From: Periplaneta americana
Lineage: Eukaryota > Arthropoda > Insecta > Blattodea > Blattidae
Reading direction: 5' to 3'
NCBI RefSeq assembly: GCF_040183065.1
Contig: NC_091131.1
Coordinates: forward strand, 7,985,001-8,049,000
DNA: 64,000 nucleotides
A model generated the notes under the pieces. That model saw only the letters and a list, made by a program, of their open reading frames with translations. It had not been told where the DNA came from and did not search any database. The stretch's first letter is position 1, and the number at the start of each line of letters is the position of its first letter. Shown piece after piece: positions 1 to 10,143 of this stretch. The position numbers and the translations under genes are program-made.

Positions 1-505
1 AGGCACTATGATCAATGAAAATCGTTATTGTGAGACTTTACGAAAACTATGGCGAGCCATCCAAAACAAGAGGCAAGGAATGCTTTCGAGAGGAGTTGAG
101 CTTCTTCACGACAACGCCCGCCCGCACACTGCTGCTTCAACTCGAGAATTGCTGGATCAATTCGGTTGGGAAATCTTTGATCATCCGCCCTATAGTCCAG
201 ACCTTGCTCCTAGCGATTTTCACCTTTTCACTAAGCTGAAAGACTTTCTGGGTGGTACGCGTTTTGGAAGTGATGAAGAGTTGAAGAAGACAGTGAACAC
301 CTGGCTTAATGAACTGGCGGCAGAGGAGTATAACACGGGAATTCTAAAGCTAGTGAACAGATACGACAAATGTTTAAATGTAGGTGGTGATTATGTAGAG
401 AAGTAAAGGAAGCTTCAGTTATGTAAAAGACTTCGTTTTTTCAAATAAATATATATATATTTTAATTATTACAACAAAACGTCGTTATTTCCTGGATCCC
501 CCTCG
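1..505 (+). mobile_element. mariner element, 3' half, cut by window edge
   Basis: The 3' portion of a mariner-type DNA transposon. It consists of the transposase C-terminal coding part (8-406) and about 100 bp of AT-rich trailer. It ends in a GC-richer stretch, TCCTGGATCCCCCTCG, followed by TA at 506-507, the expected mariner target dinucleotide. The 5' terminus is outside the window, so the terminal repeat cannot be confirmed against its partner. Confidence 0.8.
8..406 (+). CDS. mariner transposase, C-terminal part (partial)
   Basis: 132 residues of open frame ending in TAA, with the frame still open at the window start, so the first Met is not a real initiator. The second catalytic Asp lies in HDNARPHTA. 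The third lies in YSPDLAPSDFHLF with exactly 34 residues between, the DD34D spacing of mariner transposases. The first Asp (GDESW-type motif) would be off the left edge. The visible part has no stop or frameshift, so this copy may be fairly young. It lies outside KANSL3 exons and is probably an intronic or 3'-flanking insertion. Confidence 0.85.
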   Translation: MINENRYCETLRKLWRAIQNKRQGMLSRGVELLHDNARPHTAASTRELLDQFGWEIFDHPPYSPDLAPSDFHLFTKLKDFLGGTRFGSDEELKKTVNTWLNELAAEEYNTGILKLVNRYDKCLNVGGDYVEK

Positions 506-537
506 TAGAAGTGCATTTATTTTATACTCTATACTCA

Positions 538-680
538 AACCAAGAAATGGATTCGGAACACCTCAAAATCTGTGCTTCAGTGGCTAGTCATGATAATATC
601 TTTGAAAAATATTGGAGTGCAAGAGGTCAAATGACTTTATTGTCAAACACCTGGCATTAGAAAACAACAACAACTTTAAT
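538..680 (+). mobile_element. LINE 3' end (RNase H-type family, copy 1)
   Basis: A severely 5'-truncated LINE tail. It shares long near-identity with 11937-12055 and 26170-26310, including the reading frame ending in WSARGQMTLLSNTWH at a TAG stop and an AAC-repeat tail. The 26 kb copy shows that this is the C-terminus of an ORF2 carrying RNase H and a Cys/His motif. Only the last ~40 codons survive here. Confidence 0.8.
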
Positions 681-1528
681 AGAGAACAAATCCAGACCAT
701 CTTCCGTGCTGTCAGATAAATCATCAACATTTTTCACTGTTGATGAATTTAGTAATGATTTTGGGTTTTCCATACTTTTTTTAATGATACTTTGAATCTC
801 CAGGAAATAAACTCTTGAAGAAAAAAGGTAAGTCAATTTTTTTTAATGTAAAGGGGGAAATTACGCCAAGAAAATGAAATTCTGAAAAATATGTCCTAAA
901 AATCTTTGGGGGCAAACTAGTCTATAGCATTTCGTTTATGACAAAACATTACCGGTAGGAGATAAAAATCATAAAAAACTGTGTTAGCTGGTTCCAAACA
1001 AACCATCTTTTTTTTATGAAGGTTCATTAATATGAGTAGAAAATTATTACATTCTTCAAGCATCCTCATGGTGTTTACCGAAAATGTGAAACAAAAATTA
1101 GTTACTTTTCAGTTACCATTACTCATTAATTACACACTAGCACAATTAAAAAATATGAATCACATTTCTTACGATGTCATCAGACTTGTTTCTTAAGTTC
1201 TCTGATCTCCATTTCAATGGAAGTACAGTCAACTTGTCTCCCAGTCTTCTAGACTGTATTAGACCAACATATGCAATCACTGACTTCCAACCACCACAGC
1301 TCAGGGACACCCACAATGATTCCAGTCTTTTAAATTTGTTACATTTCGTTACTTCCATTACCAACGGCTTAAACGAGTTACTTTTCAGTTACTTTCATTA
1401 TCTATAGACATCTTGATATATATGAAATAATTTAGGTTCTGAATATGAAGAAAAACCTTTACACAGATTACCACTGTACAGAGACAGCCATGCCGAAGAG
1501 CTTTTCAGTATCATCTGTATACTTTGTA
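681..1528. other. No gene recognised; one old repeat scrap
   Basis: AT-rich sequence. Around 845-925 there is similarity to 53130-53190, with GGGAAATTACG and ATGTCCTAAA. It is therefore a fragment of the terminal region of the 49.3-53.2 kb element family. Short open frames at 1146-1407 in both strands show no recognised domain. Confidence 0.5.
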
Positions 1529-2240
1529 CAGTTGACTCCGGTTATAGTGAACCTCTGCGGACCAGCATATTTCGTTCACTATAGCCGAGGTTCACTAAAA
1601 CTGAAGTGTCTCCCTTTTATGCTACATACTACTGACGTTGCTACACATAGAGTATTAATGCCCGTTTGGGACAGATCACGTTCAATATCAGTACTAATGT
1701 TCACTGTATCTTCCAACTTAAACATTTTACACTTCGATATCCTGATGTTCACAGTTCGAAACTTGAATCTAATCTGGCCATATAGGTAGTAGGCACTGAC
1801 CGATTTCGCACCTCTTCCCACTAGAGTTATGCTACTGTGTACTCGGCCTTGGAATTTCCCCGGGTTCACTTTTACAAAGATGCGGGAGAAAGGATTGAGG
1901 ACCATTATATTCTAACCCTTCTTGTATTTACCCTTTGGTCATCATTCTACTCTCTTTTATAAAATAAAACATTCTTCCTATTCTTCTAATAACCTCTTTT
2001 AAAAGGAGTCAGAACTACAATCTTTTCTATATCCCTCACTGAGTACACTATTCTCTTTAACATGTTTCAAGCTGTCCAGGAAACTAAACAAATCCTTAGT
2101 CTTTCAATGCACATATTCTTCATCACATATTCCTCCCTCTTGTCACATATTCACATATATGCACATATTCCTCAGTTGTTTAAAATTAGGTTGTTTAGAA
2201 ATATTTTAAATGCACAGAATTAGTTTTTTTAGGTATAATT

Positions 2241-2271
<31 letters not shown>

Positions 2272-2923
2272 TTACACAGTCATTGCTTTATTTTTTCCAT
2301 TAACACTAATATCTAGGTAATTGTCATTGTCTCAATGTAACACGTGCTGTGCTGATCATACTAATTCTACTATTCCTTTAGTTGTGAGATTATATTCATA
2401 TGCATTCTTTTTTTTTTTAAGTTAATACTTGTATACCAGAATGCACTTTCCTGTTTGTGATTATGTATTCAGTCTCTTTTTTTTATTACATATATTTTTT
2501 TTATTATTGTTATTTTAAAGTTAATACTGATTGTGTATATGTATTCAATCTCTCTTTTTTACTTAATTATGTTTATTATTATTTTTAAGTTAATATTTGT
2601 ATACTGGTATGTATTTTTCTGTATGTGATTTGATCTTGGTTGAGTGGAAGAGAAGGCCTGATGGCCTTAACTCTGCCAGGGAAAATAAAACTATTATTAT
2701 TATTATATTCTTGGAAGTTTATAGGAGAAAGGTTTTCCTAAATTACCATTTTGGCCATTTTGAAATTACATTTTCTTGGGGACATTCTAGTTTTAGGTTC
2801 ACTATAACTGAAGCGAGGGTTCACTATAAATGGAAATATTAATGTAATTTTTAATGTATGCGGGTCGGGACCAACAATTTAGGTTCACTATAGCCGAATG
2901 TTCACTATATCCAGAGCTGACTG
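1529..2923. mobile_element. pogo/Tigger-like element with inverted ends, non-autonomous
   Basis: The left end CAGTTGACTCCGGTTATAGT and the right end (read inward) CAGTCAGCTCTGGATATAGT are imperfect terminal inverted repeats. Both are followed by further GGTTCACTATAGCCGA repeats inside, and TA flanks each side (1527-1528 and 2924-2925). No transposase frame is recognisable. The interior is interrupted by a LINE 3' end (about 2240-2706). The right end stops 22 bp from the donor of KANSL3 exon i. Confidence 0.65.
2240..2706 (+). mobile_element. LINE 3' end with terminal hairpin (family B, copy 1)
   Basis: AT-rich 3' UTR ending in a hairpin GAGAAGGCCTGATGGCCTTA within 2650-2675, followed by a TTA-repeat tail (2690-2706). 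The same hairpin, with a longer outer stem, ends the LINE copy at 11240. No coding part is recognised here, and the left boundary is approximate. It appears inserted in the pogo-like element. Confidence 0.6.
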
Positions 2924-2945
2924 TATATTGAGAAACTTTCCTCAC

Positions 2946-3153
2946 CTGGACGAGACCTCTTTGCTGCAGGTGAGGCCGGGTCGCCATCTACTGACATATG
3001 TTTGGTCTTGCGTTCCAACTTCCCCACACCTTGCCGGTTTGAGGTATCTGCTGCAGTCACGGTCTGTGAGCTTGGCGTGAACATGTGGGGTGCACGTGCT
3101 GGAGGCTGGTACGGGTGCATCAAGATGCTTCCCAGGAAGTCTCCCACCTCGTC
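2946..3153 (-). CDS. KANSL3: KANSL3 exon i (last visible exon)
   Basis: Exon of 208 bp, 69 codons plus one base, with acceptor CGTTGTTGCAG (partly purine-interrupted) and donor CCAG/GTGAGG. It begins DEVGDFLGSIL, the end of the folded domain (vertebrate DEIVDFLTGVL). It then runs into a disordered Pro/Ser-rich linker, and includes DPASPAAKRSRPG, which matches the family's PASPAAK stretch. The codon is open after one base, so at least one further exon follows. None was recognised between 2945 and 1, so the gene probably continues past the left edge. A pogo-like element stops 22 bp from the donor. Confidence 0.93.
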
Positions 3154-3234
3154 CTGCAACAATGTGAGGGGGGTTAGCACTCAAATGTAGCCGTAAAAAC
3201 AGCTCAACTTAAAACTTGCTGCAGGCTGACTCAC

Positions 3235-3382
3235 CAAGATGCAGCGATCAATCATACTCTGTGTCACACCCTCCATTAGTTTCTTGGTTTTGCCCACTCT
3301 GAGCTGGTCGTCTGCGGATCCCACCACTACCAGCCCAGTCTCCACCCTCATACGCTCGCGAACATCCTCCACATCTTCTTGT
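3235..3382 (-). CDS. KANSL3: KANSL3 exon h
   Basis: Exon of 148 bp: one base completing the previous Arg codon plus 49 codons. The acceptor is TTTTCTTACAG and the donor TTG/GTGAGT. The peptide contains EDVRERMRVETGLVVVGSAD, then DQLRVGKTKKLMEGVTQSMI, and ends DRCIL. This matches the family's LVVVGGADDNLR and EGLTQSMVDRCI signatures, which form the C-terminal end of the hydrolase-like domain. The GSADDQLR loop sits where the acidic residue of a hydrolase triad would be expected. The next intron is only 81 bp. Confidence 0.97.
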
Positions 3383-3493
3383 CTGTAAGAAAATTATAGT
3401 AAATCAAACCACAGAAGTAAGAAAAAGCAACATATTCATGTCAAATCTTCAGGTTTTCAACTATGGCAGTTAGTAATGCAAGACTGCAGAACA

Positions 3494-4760
3494 ATCAATC
3501 AATCAATCTTCTTAATGTATCCAGCTGTTTGCTGACAACATAAAGTCCACTATAGTCCACTGTAGTCTATTCAGTTGTTGTTTTTCACGAGAAATGAGGG
3601 GTATTTTGATCAGTGTTCATTATAGATGCCTGTTGCTAGTAGCCAGAGGTGGGGTGTAGTCAATATATACTGCAGGGCTGTGTCTTCTGCAACTGGTACT
3701 GATGATTTTAATTTACTTCTTTTGTGGTTTATGGGTGGACAGTATAGAAGAATGTGTTCCAGATCTTCATCATGATTATTACACCACAGACAAATAGGAT
3801 TATCAGAAATGTGAAATCGGTGTAGGTACAATTGAGTGACAATGTGATCTGTTCTGGCTCTTGTTAAAAATGTTTGAACATGTCTGGGCAAGTTTTTGTA
3901 CATTTCCAAGTCATTTGGTTTCTTTTGTACAGACTAAAATTTTTCCTTTGTCAGAAGAGAGCCAATTATTGATCCTTAGGTTTGTAAAATGAGACTTTAC
4001 TGAAGCAAAAGCACTGGATAGAGATATCACTTGAAGAGGTCTTGGTTGCAAATATGTTGCCTGTTTTGCAATATTATCGACTTTCTTGTTTCCAGATATA
4101 CCACAATGACTAGGTATCCATTGAAATGTTATTTCCTTTTGGAGTTCTTTTAGTTTACGTAGTTGTTTCTGAAGTGGAATAATTCTATGTGCATATAGGT
4201 TTGGTACATATTTAATTATATTAAATATAGCCCCCTTGGAGTCGGTAAGTATGCAAATAGATTTTTCAGAAATTTGAATAACACACTGAAGAGCAGCATC
4301 AATAGCTAGCAATTCAGTGTCAAGACTGGAGGAGGATGAACATGGTATGAAATAACTTTCTTGATATTTTGGAATATAATACCCTGCTCCTAATGTCCCA
4401 TTATTAGGATTTAGAGATCCATCTGTATAAATTTGAAGGTGATCCTTATATGTACTGCAGAGTAGTTCCATGGAATCTAACTAAAGAATGTATGGAGGAT
4501 CATTTTTGGAATGATTTCCTGGAATTTGTATGCTATGTTCTGGAATCACCCATTTCCATGGAGGAATTTCGTTCACAACTGGAGTTTTAGCAATGAGTGT
4601 GTCTGTGATATAGATTGGTATTTCTTATTTTTTTATTTTATAGAAATTACACAGGATATCATCTGACAGTTTGAAGAATATCTGATATCTGGATGAGGCT
4701 TGCAATTTTAAATGTATTTTTAGATCCTTTTGTAATATATAGTGTCTGAGTGGTTGAATA
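3494..4760 (-). mobile_element. LINE fragment with RNase H domain, antisense to intron of its own strand bias
   Basis: A 5'-truncated non-LTR retrotransposon on the minus strand, inside the KANSL3 intron between exons g and h. It carries the ORF2 C-terminus (RNase H at 3911-4471, Cys/His region at 3610-3909) and ends in a GATT-repeat tail at about 3494-3510. Upstream of 4471 the frame can be followed to about 4740 with stops (includes WKWVIPEHSIQIPG). Confidence 0.85.
3610..4471 (-). pseudogene. LINE ORF2 C-terminus: RNase H plus Cys/His motif, broken
   Basis: The first segment (4471-3911) has RNase H signatures in order: IYTDGSLNPNNGTLGAGYY, DTELLAIDAALQ, ILTDSKGAI and IPSHCGISGN. The metal-binding Asp, Glu and Asp are present. 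The usual GNE.AD motif reads GNKKVD. The second segment (3909-3610) contains CLWCNNHDEDLEHILLYCP, the CCHC-like motif found after RNase H in many LINEs. The two are separated by a frameshift or stop near 3910, so this copy is dead. The function in the parent element is removal of template RNA during reverse transcription. Confidence 0.85.
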
Positions 4761-4867
4761 TTACATTCAAGATTGCAGAACAAGGCATGAATCATCTACA
4801 CTGAAATTCACTCAAGTCTCGAGTTTCATCTACTTCTCACTCGGCATACGAGACAGAGTTCACTTAC

Positions 4868-5016
4868 CGAGCAGCTGCAGAGTTTTGGCCAATAACAAAA
4901 AGGACTGGACAATGCAGATCCAGAAGTGTGTCATTGGGTTCCCCTCGCTTCCCCTCCACTGTCATCATAGGGAAGCCAAGACATACCACAGCTGTTGCCT
5001 GCTCCAGCAATGCCAC
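4868..5016 (-). CDS. KANSL3: KANSL3 exon g
   Basis: Exon of 149 bp, 49 codons plus two bases. The acceptor is TCGTTGGCAG and the donor TCG/GTAAGT. The peptide VALLEQATAVVCLGFPMMTV continues with RGEPNDTLLDLHCPVLFVIG and ends QNSAAAR. It corresponds to the beta-strand after the nucleophile elbow and to the strand carrying the PVLFVIGQNS motif of the hydrolase-like fold, both strongly conserved in KANSL3. It is separated from exon f by the largest visible intron (7.3 kb), which contains the P/THAP element and several LINE pieces. Confidence 0.97.
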
Positions 5017-5361
5017 CTGCCAACGAATCAGAGAACATTAACTCAAAAGCCTGCTACTGCTTTATTATGCTTTCAAGTAGAAATACTGTAGTTTGCTTGC
5101 CTCCAGACCCAAGTATTGTAGGCACCGCCATCTGGATACCTTCGCCTAGCGTCTCGTTGTTAACTGCCTGCTCTATGCTGCCGATTTTGCGTATCATAGA
5201 TGGCAGCAGCTAACACACCCTTCACGCAATCACGTACAGTACAAGAGTTGTATGAATTATCCGGTAACACATAAAAATTTCAACTTTTTTGTTTTGAATA
5301 TTATTTTTATGAGCATGCATGAAAATAAAATTTTAACTAACACACATCCTGTTGGCATAGT

Positions 5362-5559
5362 TCACAGTTTCAGGACCTTCCTAGACAGCGGTTTACTGTA
5401 GCACACATATCGGAACACATTTTCTGTTTCTTTTTTTCCGATATTTGATAACAATGGTCTAACAAATTTCACAATGAGTATTTCGCTAACCATCTTTTGA
5501 TGACCTGAGACACTACACTTCAGTAAATCACACTGAGAAAAGGGTGAAATCATTTCCAC
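5362..5559 (-). pseudogene. Probable C-terminal remnant of P-type transposase
   Basis: An open frame of 65 codons overlapping the end of the THAP frame in another phase. From about residue 20 it reads KMVSEILIVKFVRPLLSN, then FRYVCYSKPLSRKVLKL and a stop, close to the element's left end. I do not recognise a defined domain. Its position suggests the tail of the original transposase left after an internal deletion that fused the two ends out of frame. The first residues overlap THAP coding and are probably not native. Confidence 0.4.
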
Positions 5560-5950
5560 TATTTTCTATTGATGGACCCACTTCATTGTTGATTATTTGT
5601 CGTTCTTCTCGATGTATTCTTTCTTGTATTTTCCGAGGAGTTTTCTTGCTTTTCTGAACATAGCTTGGATAATCAAGATATATAGTTGGTACAACACCAG
5701 GCTTTAAAATCTTTCTTTTACTCGTACAATTTTCCCTATAGTCTTCTTCTTGGAAATGAAGGCTACAAACACGTGCATAATCGGATGGAATCCACTTACT
5801 TCCTTGGGTATCACCTTGTCTTCTTATAACAGCTAGCCATCTTTCTCGAAGTTCTTCGGCTGAAGGAATTTCATGAAATCTTATTCCTACCGAACTAGGT
5901 TTTCCCTGTTTGGATTTACAAAAAGGCGCACAACAATTAACCATTTTCAA
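5528..5950 (-). CDS. THAP-domain protein of the P-type element
   Basis: 140 residues from ATG (context CCATTTTTAATTGT upstream on the coding strand). The N-terminal THAP zinc finger is complete in outline: CCAPFCKSK at the start, then FHEIPSAEELRERWL, W.PSDYARVCSLHF and a terminal LKPGVVPT. This gives the C2CH ligands and the AVPT-type box (here GVVPT). The Met-Lys-Met-Val lead is typical of THAP proteins. After residue 90 the sequence is basic (KKTPRKIQERIHREERQ) and then ends without a catalytic domain. In the family this domain binds element ends, so the product could be a binding-only repressor. No stop interrupts it. Confidence 0.85.
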   Translation of the reverse strand: MKMVNCCAPFCKSKQGKPSSVGIRFHEIPSAEELRERWLAVIRRQGDTQGSKWIPSDYARVCSLHFQEEDYRENCTSKRKILKPGVVPTIYLDYPSYVQKSKKTPRKIQERIHREERQIINNEVGPSIENSGNDFTLFSV

Positions 5951-6399
5951 TTATTACTACATTTACGACTATGTAAATCTGTGCTCAAACACTGACATGT
6001 ATAGATACACACTGCTATACACCACACCATTGTACTGATACATGTGCGTTGGGTGGCGCCAATAGCGGAGAATTATGTCAATACATGTGTACGGCGGGTT
6101 CCATGTTAAACTATAGCATAGATCAGGTAGTTAACAACGAGACGCTAGGCGAAGGTATCCAGACGGCGGTGATTGTAGGTTACAATACAGCTGAGATTAA
6201 TGGATTTTTTAAATAAAAAATCAAAGTATATAGTGTCTGTTTTTTAACCTTAACACTAAGCATCACTTCACTGGCTGCATCTGTATTATGATTGAGTTTC
6301 CTTTACATGCCCTGCACTTTGCACACTGTCTAAAATCAAGGCCTGGGATATATCATTCAATTTAAATCCTGTCCAAATTCAACCTCGCAAATTTCTAGC

Positions 6400-7243
6400 G
6401 CAATAATTAACAATAGATCCCTATCAGAAACAACAACAACCAAATTTCTTGGCTTAAAAATCGATTATGTGTTAAATTGGAAAAATCATATTAAAGAAAT
6501 TACCCCTAAACTAAATTCAGCTTGTTTTGCTATTAGATCTATGCAAAAGGTAGTAAATATCAATACCTTAAAAACAATATACTTTGCATACTTTCACTCG
6601 GTAATGAGTTTTGGAATAATATTCTGGGGAAATTCCACAGATAGTAACAGTATATTCCTATTACAAAAAAGAGTGATTAGAATAATAGTAGATACCAAAT
6701 CTAGGGAATCTTGTAGGACTATTTTCAAATAATGCCCATGGCTTGTCAGTATATCTTTTCATTAATAATCTTCCTCTTATATAATCGTGAAAACTTTGTA
6801 ACTAATTCAACAGTTCATAGCATAAATACACGTCAAAAAAATGACTTTCATACTCCATCGGCAAGTCTATCATGCTATCAAAAAGGAGTGTGTTATATGG
6901 CAGTAAAAATTTTTAATAGCCTCCCTACTGATATAAAAAATGAAACTCAAAACATAAGATTATTTAGGGCCAAATTAAAGAAGTACCTAATTTCTCATGC
7001 CTTCTATTCTGTAGGTGAATTCATGACATTCAATAACACTTCATGAAATTGATACTAAAACTTTGTGTTGTACTAGTAGACTATATTGTAAATCTCATCT
7101 GTATCTATTTCATCTAGACTGTGACTATAAATTAAGACTTTATAATAGTATTAAGTTTTTTGACTTGTTCCATATTCTAGCTGTGAAGCAATGTATGAAT
7201 ACCATGGAATGTTACTAAATACAATACAATACAATACAATCAA
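6400..7243 (+). mobile_element. LINE fragment, family C copy 1 (5'-truncated)
   Basis: The 3' part of a LINE: two adjacent frames from the reverse transcriptase C-terminal region (6469-6732 and 6732-7046), then about 170 bp of 3' UTR. It ends in a run of ACAAT repeats (7222-7243). The last 600 bp are strongly similar to 32440-33030. The coding segments include WKNHIKEITPKLNSACFAIR and MAVKIFNSLPTDIKN, which are typical of the region after the RT thumb. The frames are separated by a stop or frameshift. Confidence 0.82.
6469..7046 (+). pseudogene. LINE reverse transcriptase C-terminal remnant
   Basis: Two frames abut at 6732. The first ends LLQKRVIRIIVDTKSRESC. The second contains HSINTRQKNDFHTPSASL and ends after KLKKYLISHAFYSVGEF. 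The LQKR.IRII and LP..IKN...F...LK.YL pattern is the usual C-terminus of LINE ORF2 proteins. The catalytic YADD/FADD box is absent because of 5' truncation. Broken and not functional. Confidence 0.8.
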
Positions 7244-7825
7244 TTTAACACAGGACAAACGTAAGACAAATGAAGGTACAAAGCGAGTTAAACCTAAAGT
7301 TACTTGCACACAATAAAATTTGTCTTCCAATTCAATACTTTAAAAGAAAATCTATCAAAAATTGATCAATACTGAAAAAGATTTGCCAAAGACTACTTCA
7401 TATTGCTAAAGATTTGACAAGGTTTTAAAATATGTGATCCAAGCTCATAGTAATTGAAATAAGCCCAGCTACCAAACATTACAACATAAATATGTAAATC
7501 CTTTGGAGAATAACTGGGCTATACAAAACAATATTTGTACTATTTAACAGTATGGCACACTAAAACGAAGAATATTGCAATTGCATATTGTTCTCAAACA
7601 AAATATTCAGGATTAGTATTCGCCTAAGTTATAGGTTAAAATCTTTTTCATTTATTAACACATGTACTGTTACTTATTCGAGATATCTGCTACTACAATA
7701 AGACTTCATCTATACGTTTATATGGGGAACTGAAGAAAAAACAGCATAAGTAAGAAAAAAGGTGTAACTGAAATGACATTTAATAACATCTGAAATAGCA
7801 TTTGAAGACTATATGGGGATAACAA
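7244..7825. other. No gene recognised
   Basis: AT-rich intron sequence (KANSL3 intron between exons f and g). I see no conserved motif, inverted ends or open frame worth naming. Confidence 0.5.
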
Positions 7826-7829
7826 GTTT

Positions 7830-7962
7830 TTTTTTTAATTTTAGTAGGTTATTTTACGACGCTTTATCAACATCCCAGATTATTTAGCCTCTGAATGAGG
7901 TGAAGGTGATAATGCCGGTGAAGTGAGTTCGGGGTCCAGCACCGAAAGTTACCCAGCATGGA
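7830..7962 (-). mobile_element. tRNA-derived SINE, tail part (copy 1)
   Basis: Shares TTAGTAGGTTATTTTACGAC, the following GCTTTATCAACATC, and AATGCCGGTGAAGTGAGT with 13340-13460, where a fuller copy includes the tRNA-like head. Here only the body and poly-T start survive; the copy breaks off after ACCCAGCATGG. Orientation is inferred from the fuller copy. Confidence 0.75.
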
Positions 7963-8187
7963 ATAACAAGTTAAGGAAGCAAAATTTTAATAAGACAGAT
8001 TTAGAACTTCATAGTTAAGTCTATGATACAGTACTCAAATTTATAACACATATTATTGAAGAATGTAAGATTATTTGTAAGAAAGCTTAGCTGCTTAGAG
8101 CCAAAGCTGGCTGATATATTAAGGCGAGTTCACACATAGCAAACAAATGAATGATGAAGCAAAACTTTGTTAATTGATGAACTAGTG

Positions 8188-8240
8188 GACTTACTCGTGT
8201 TAAATATGTAATATTTGTCCGGCTTACAGCTGTTTCAAAA
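8188..8240 (-). mobile_element. Penelope-like element 3'-end scrap
   Basis: Reads inward like the terminal segments at 37345-37395 and 41076-41130: an ACTCGTGTTAA block and CTTACAGCTGTTTCA. About 50 bp survive. The family assignment comes from the larger copy at 41-42 kb. Confidence 0.5.
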
Positions 8241-8711
8241 TGGAAAACTTTGTTGTTCATTCGCTGTTCAGAGAAACGTACAAATCATCAGCAAATGGTC
8301 AGAGAACAGATGATATAATTACAGCAAATGTAGCCATTGTTATTATAGACAGTTTAACAAAAAGCAAGTTAAAAAACAAAAGGCAATGGCAACAGACTCC
8401 ACTCTATGAAAGTCGCAATTAATATAGAGGCACTGACTTGCTTCATGATTTATGTGGAATAGAATCAGAACAGTTTCAAAACTTCTGTCATATTTCAGAA
8501 ACAGACTTAGAAATATTACTGTGCAAAATAGGACCATAAAATTTCCTGCTCCTTATATAAATCAATAAGTTTGATAACAGCTTCTTCAGTCCACTCCAGT
8601 TTCGACATCCTGTTGGTGAAATTAAACAGTTGCGTTCTGCTACGAACTGCAAACAAGTGGCAAATCATGCCCACAACGAATATCAACTTCCTTTAATATA
8701 CTGACAAGCAA

Positions 8712-9680
8712 TGGATCCAGTGGATCAAGGAATTTTTAACTTGTCGCACTCAGAGAGTACGGGTAGGGGAGGAATTATCGAACCCAATTGAAATTACTTC
8801 CGGGGTCCCGCAGGGGAGTGTCTTGGGGCCTCTTCTATTCTTGGCTTTTGTAAATGATCTGCCAGTTAATATCTTGTCTAGGGTTCGCTTATTCGCGGAT
8901 GATTGTATGTTATACAGGGAAATAAAAAGTCATGAAGATACTACTCTTCTCCAGAATGACCTTAATAGAATAAATGATTGGGCAATAGCCAACAAAATGA
9001 AAATAAATTCTCTAAAGAGCAAAGCCATCAGCTTTACAAGGAAAAGAAATAAAATAGTCGCATCGTATACGTTAGGGGGTGAAACCATTCCGGAAGTTAA
9101 CAAATGTAAATACCTCGGAATAACATTTAGCAGCGATCTCGGCTGGGGGGAACACGTTACAGACACAGCGGGAAAGGCATGGAGAGCGTTACACTTTGTG
9201 ATGAGGGTACTAAGGAAAGGCTCTGATAAATCCAAAGAGATTGCATATAAATCACTAGTACGTCCAGTAATGGAATATGGTGCAGCATGTTGGGATCCTT
9301 ACAGATTAGAACATATTAAGACACTGGAAAAGATTCAAAAACGGGCTCTTAAGTGTTGTCGGAAAAATTCACCATTAAAATGGGACACACTCACGGACAG
9401 GAGAACGCGAATTCGATTATGCGCACTGTTCAAAACATACAGAGGTGAGCCTGCCTGGAGAGAAATAAAAAATAGGTTGCAGCCGCCAAATTACTCTTCA
9501 AGGAATGACCACTCATATAAATTGAGGGAAAGAAGGCAGAGGACAGACACTGGAAAGTTTTCTTTTCTCAATCGTACTATCAGGGACTGGAATACTTTAC
9601 CTGCAGACTTACTAAAGGCTTTACCAACAACCAAAAATGCATTTAAAAATAGGCTTAAGGACCTTACTAATAGACGGTAA
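8712..9680 (+). CDS. LINE reverse transcriptase, partial but open
   Basis: About 323 residues remain open from roughly 8712 to the TAA at 9680. There is no native start because the element is 5'-truncated. GVPQGSVLGPLLF is RT motif 4, and LFADDCMLY carries the catalytic FADD box. LKINSLKSKAISF-type spacing and CKYLGITFSSDLGWGEH follow, then PVMEYGAACWDPY and the C-terminal block FSFLNRTIRDWNTLPADL. The enzyme copies element RNA at a nicked target. The long uninterrupted frame suggests a relatively recent insertion, although without its N-terminus it cannot act alone. The clade is Jockey/CR1-like by the C-terminal block; this is inference. Confidence 0.88.
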   Translation, partial: WIQWIKEFLTCRTQRVRVGEELSNPIEITSGVPQGSVLGPLLFLAFVNDLPVNILSRVRLFADDCMLYREIKSHEDTTLLQNDLNRINDWAIANKMKINSLKSKAISFTRKRNKIVASYTLGGETIPEVNKCKYLGITFSSDLGWGEHVTDTAGKAWRALHFVMRVLRKGSDKSKEIAYKSLVRPVMEYGAACWDPYRLEHIKTLEKIQKRALKCCRKNSPLKWDTLTDRRTRIRLCALFKTYRGEPAWREIKNRLQPPNYSSRNDHSYKLRERRQRTDTGKFSFLNRTIRDWNTLPADLLKALPTTKNAFKNRLKDLTNRR

Positions 9681-9719
9681 TTATACACAGTACTTAAAGG
9701 GTGTAAATGATATGTTGTT

Positions 9720-9965
9720 ATTGAAGTGTTGTATCAGTGAAGAATTATGTTGTGTCAGTGAAGTGTGTTGTATCAGTGAAGAAGTATGTCGTGTTAGTGA
9801 AGTGCGCTGTGTAAGTGAAACGTGTTCCTGTCAGTGAAGCTTTATAGGTTATAGTGGCAGTGCAAAGTATTTGAACAGTGAAATGTTTTTGAAGTGTTAG
9901 TGAAATCAGGATAGAATCAGTGAAATGTGTCGTAGTTCCAGTGCAGTGAGTGAGTTGACAGCGAA
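9720..9965 (+). repeat. TCAGTGAA-rich minisatellite in LINE 3' UTR
   Basis: Irregular repeats of about 20-26 bp built around (T)CAGTGAA(G/A)TGTG. The same repeat motif, higher-order amplified, makes up the 17.4-19.6 kb array in a related LINE. Confidence 0.8.
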
Positions 9966-10110
9966 ATGAGTGTAATGTTGAAAGGTACTTGTGCAGATAT
10001 GAACATATACTCGAGGGTTTTAGTTCGATCTTAGTTTTAAGATACAAATTAGAATATTTCAAATGTTATTTTAAGTGATCGTTTCATTTAATTTAGTATA
10101 TTCTCTGTTG

Positions 10111-10143
<33 letters not shown>

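Larger units (their letters stand above)
5123..6171 (-). mobile_element. Internally deleted P-type element with THAP gene
   Basis: A complete 1049-bp DNA element. The ends are inverted repeats of about 57 bp with a few mismatches (CACCGCC, then TCTGGATACCTTCGCCTAGC at each end). It is flanked by a perfect 8-bp direct repeat ATTGTAGG (5115-5122 and 6172-6179). An 8-bp target duplication with a THAP-domain protein is the combination known for P elements. The catalytic RNase H-like core of a P transposase is missing. The element lies in the 7.3 kb intron between KANSL3 exons f and g, on the gene's strand. Confidence 0.88.

Noticed and set aside
1..2945. Further KANSL3 C-terminal exons downstream of exon i
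   Set aside because: I scanned for Ser/Pro/Lys-rich or conserved C-terminal blocks on the minus strand and found only transposon sequence; they probably lie beyond the left edge.
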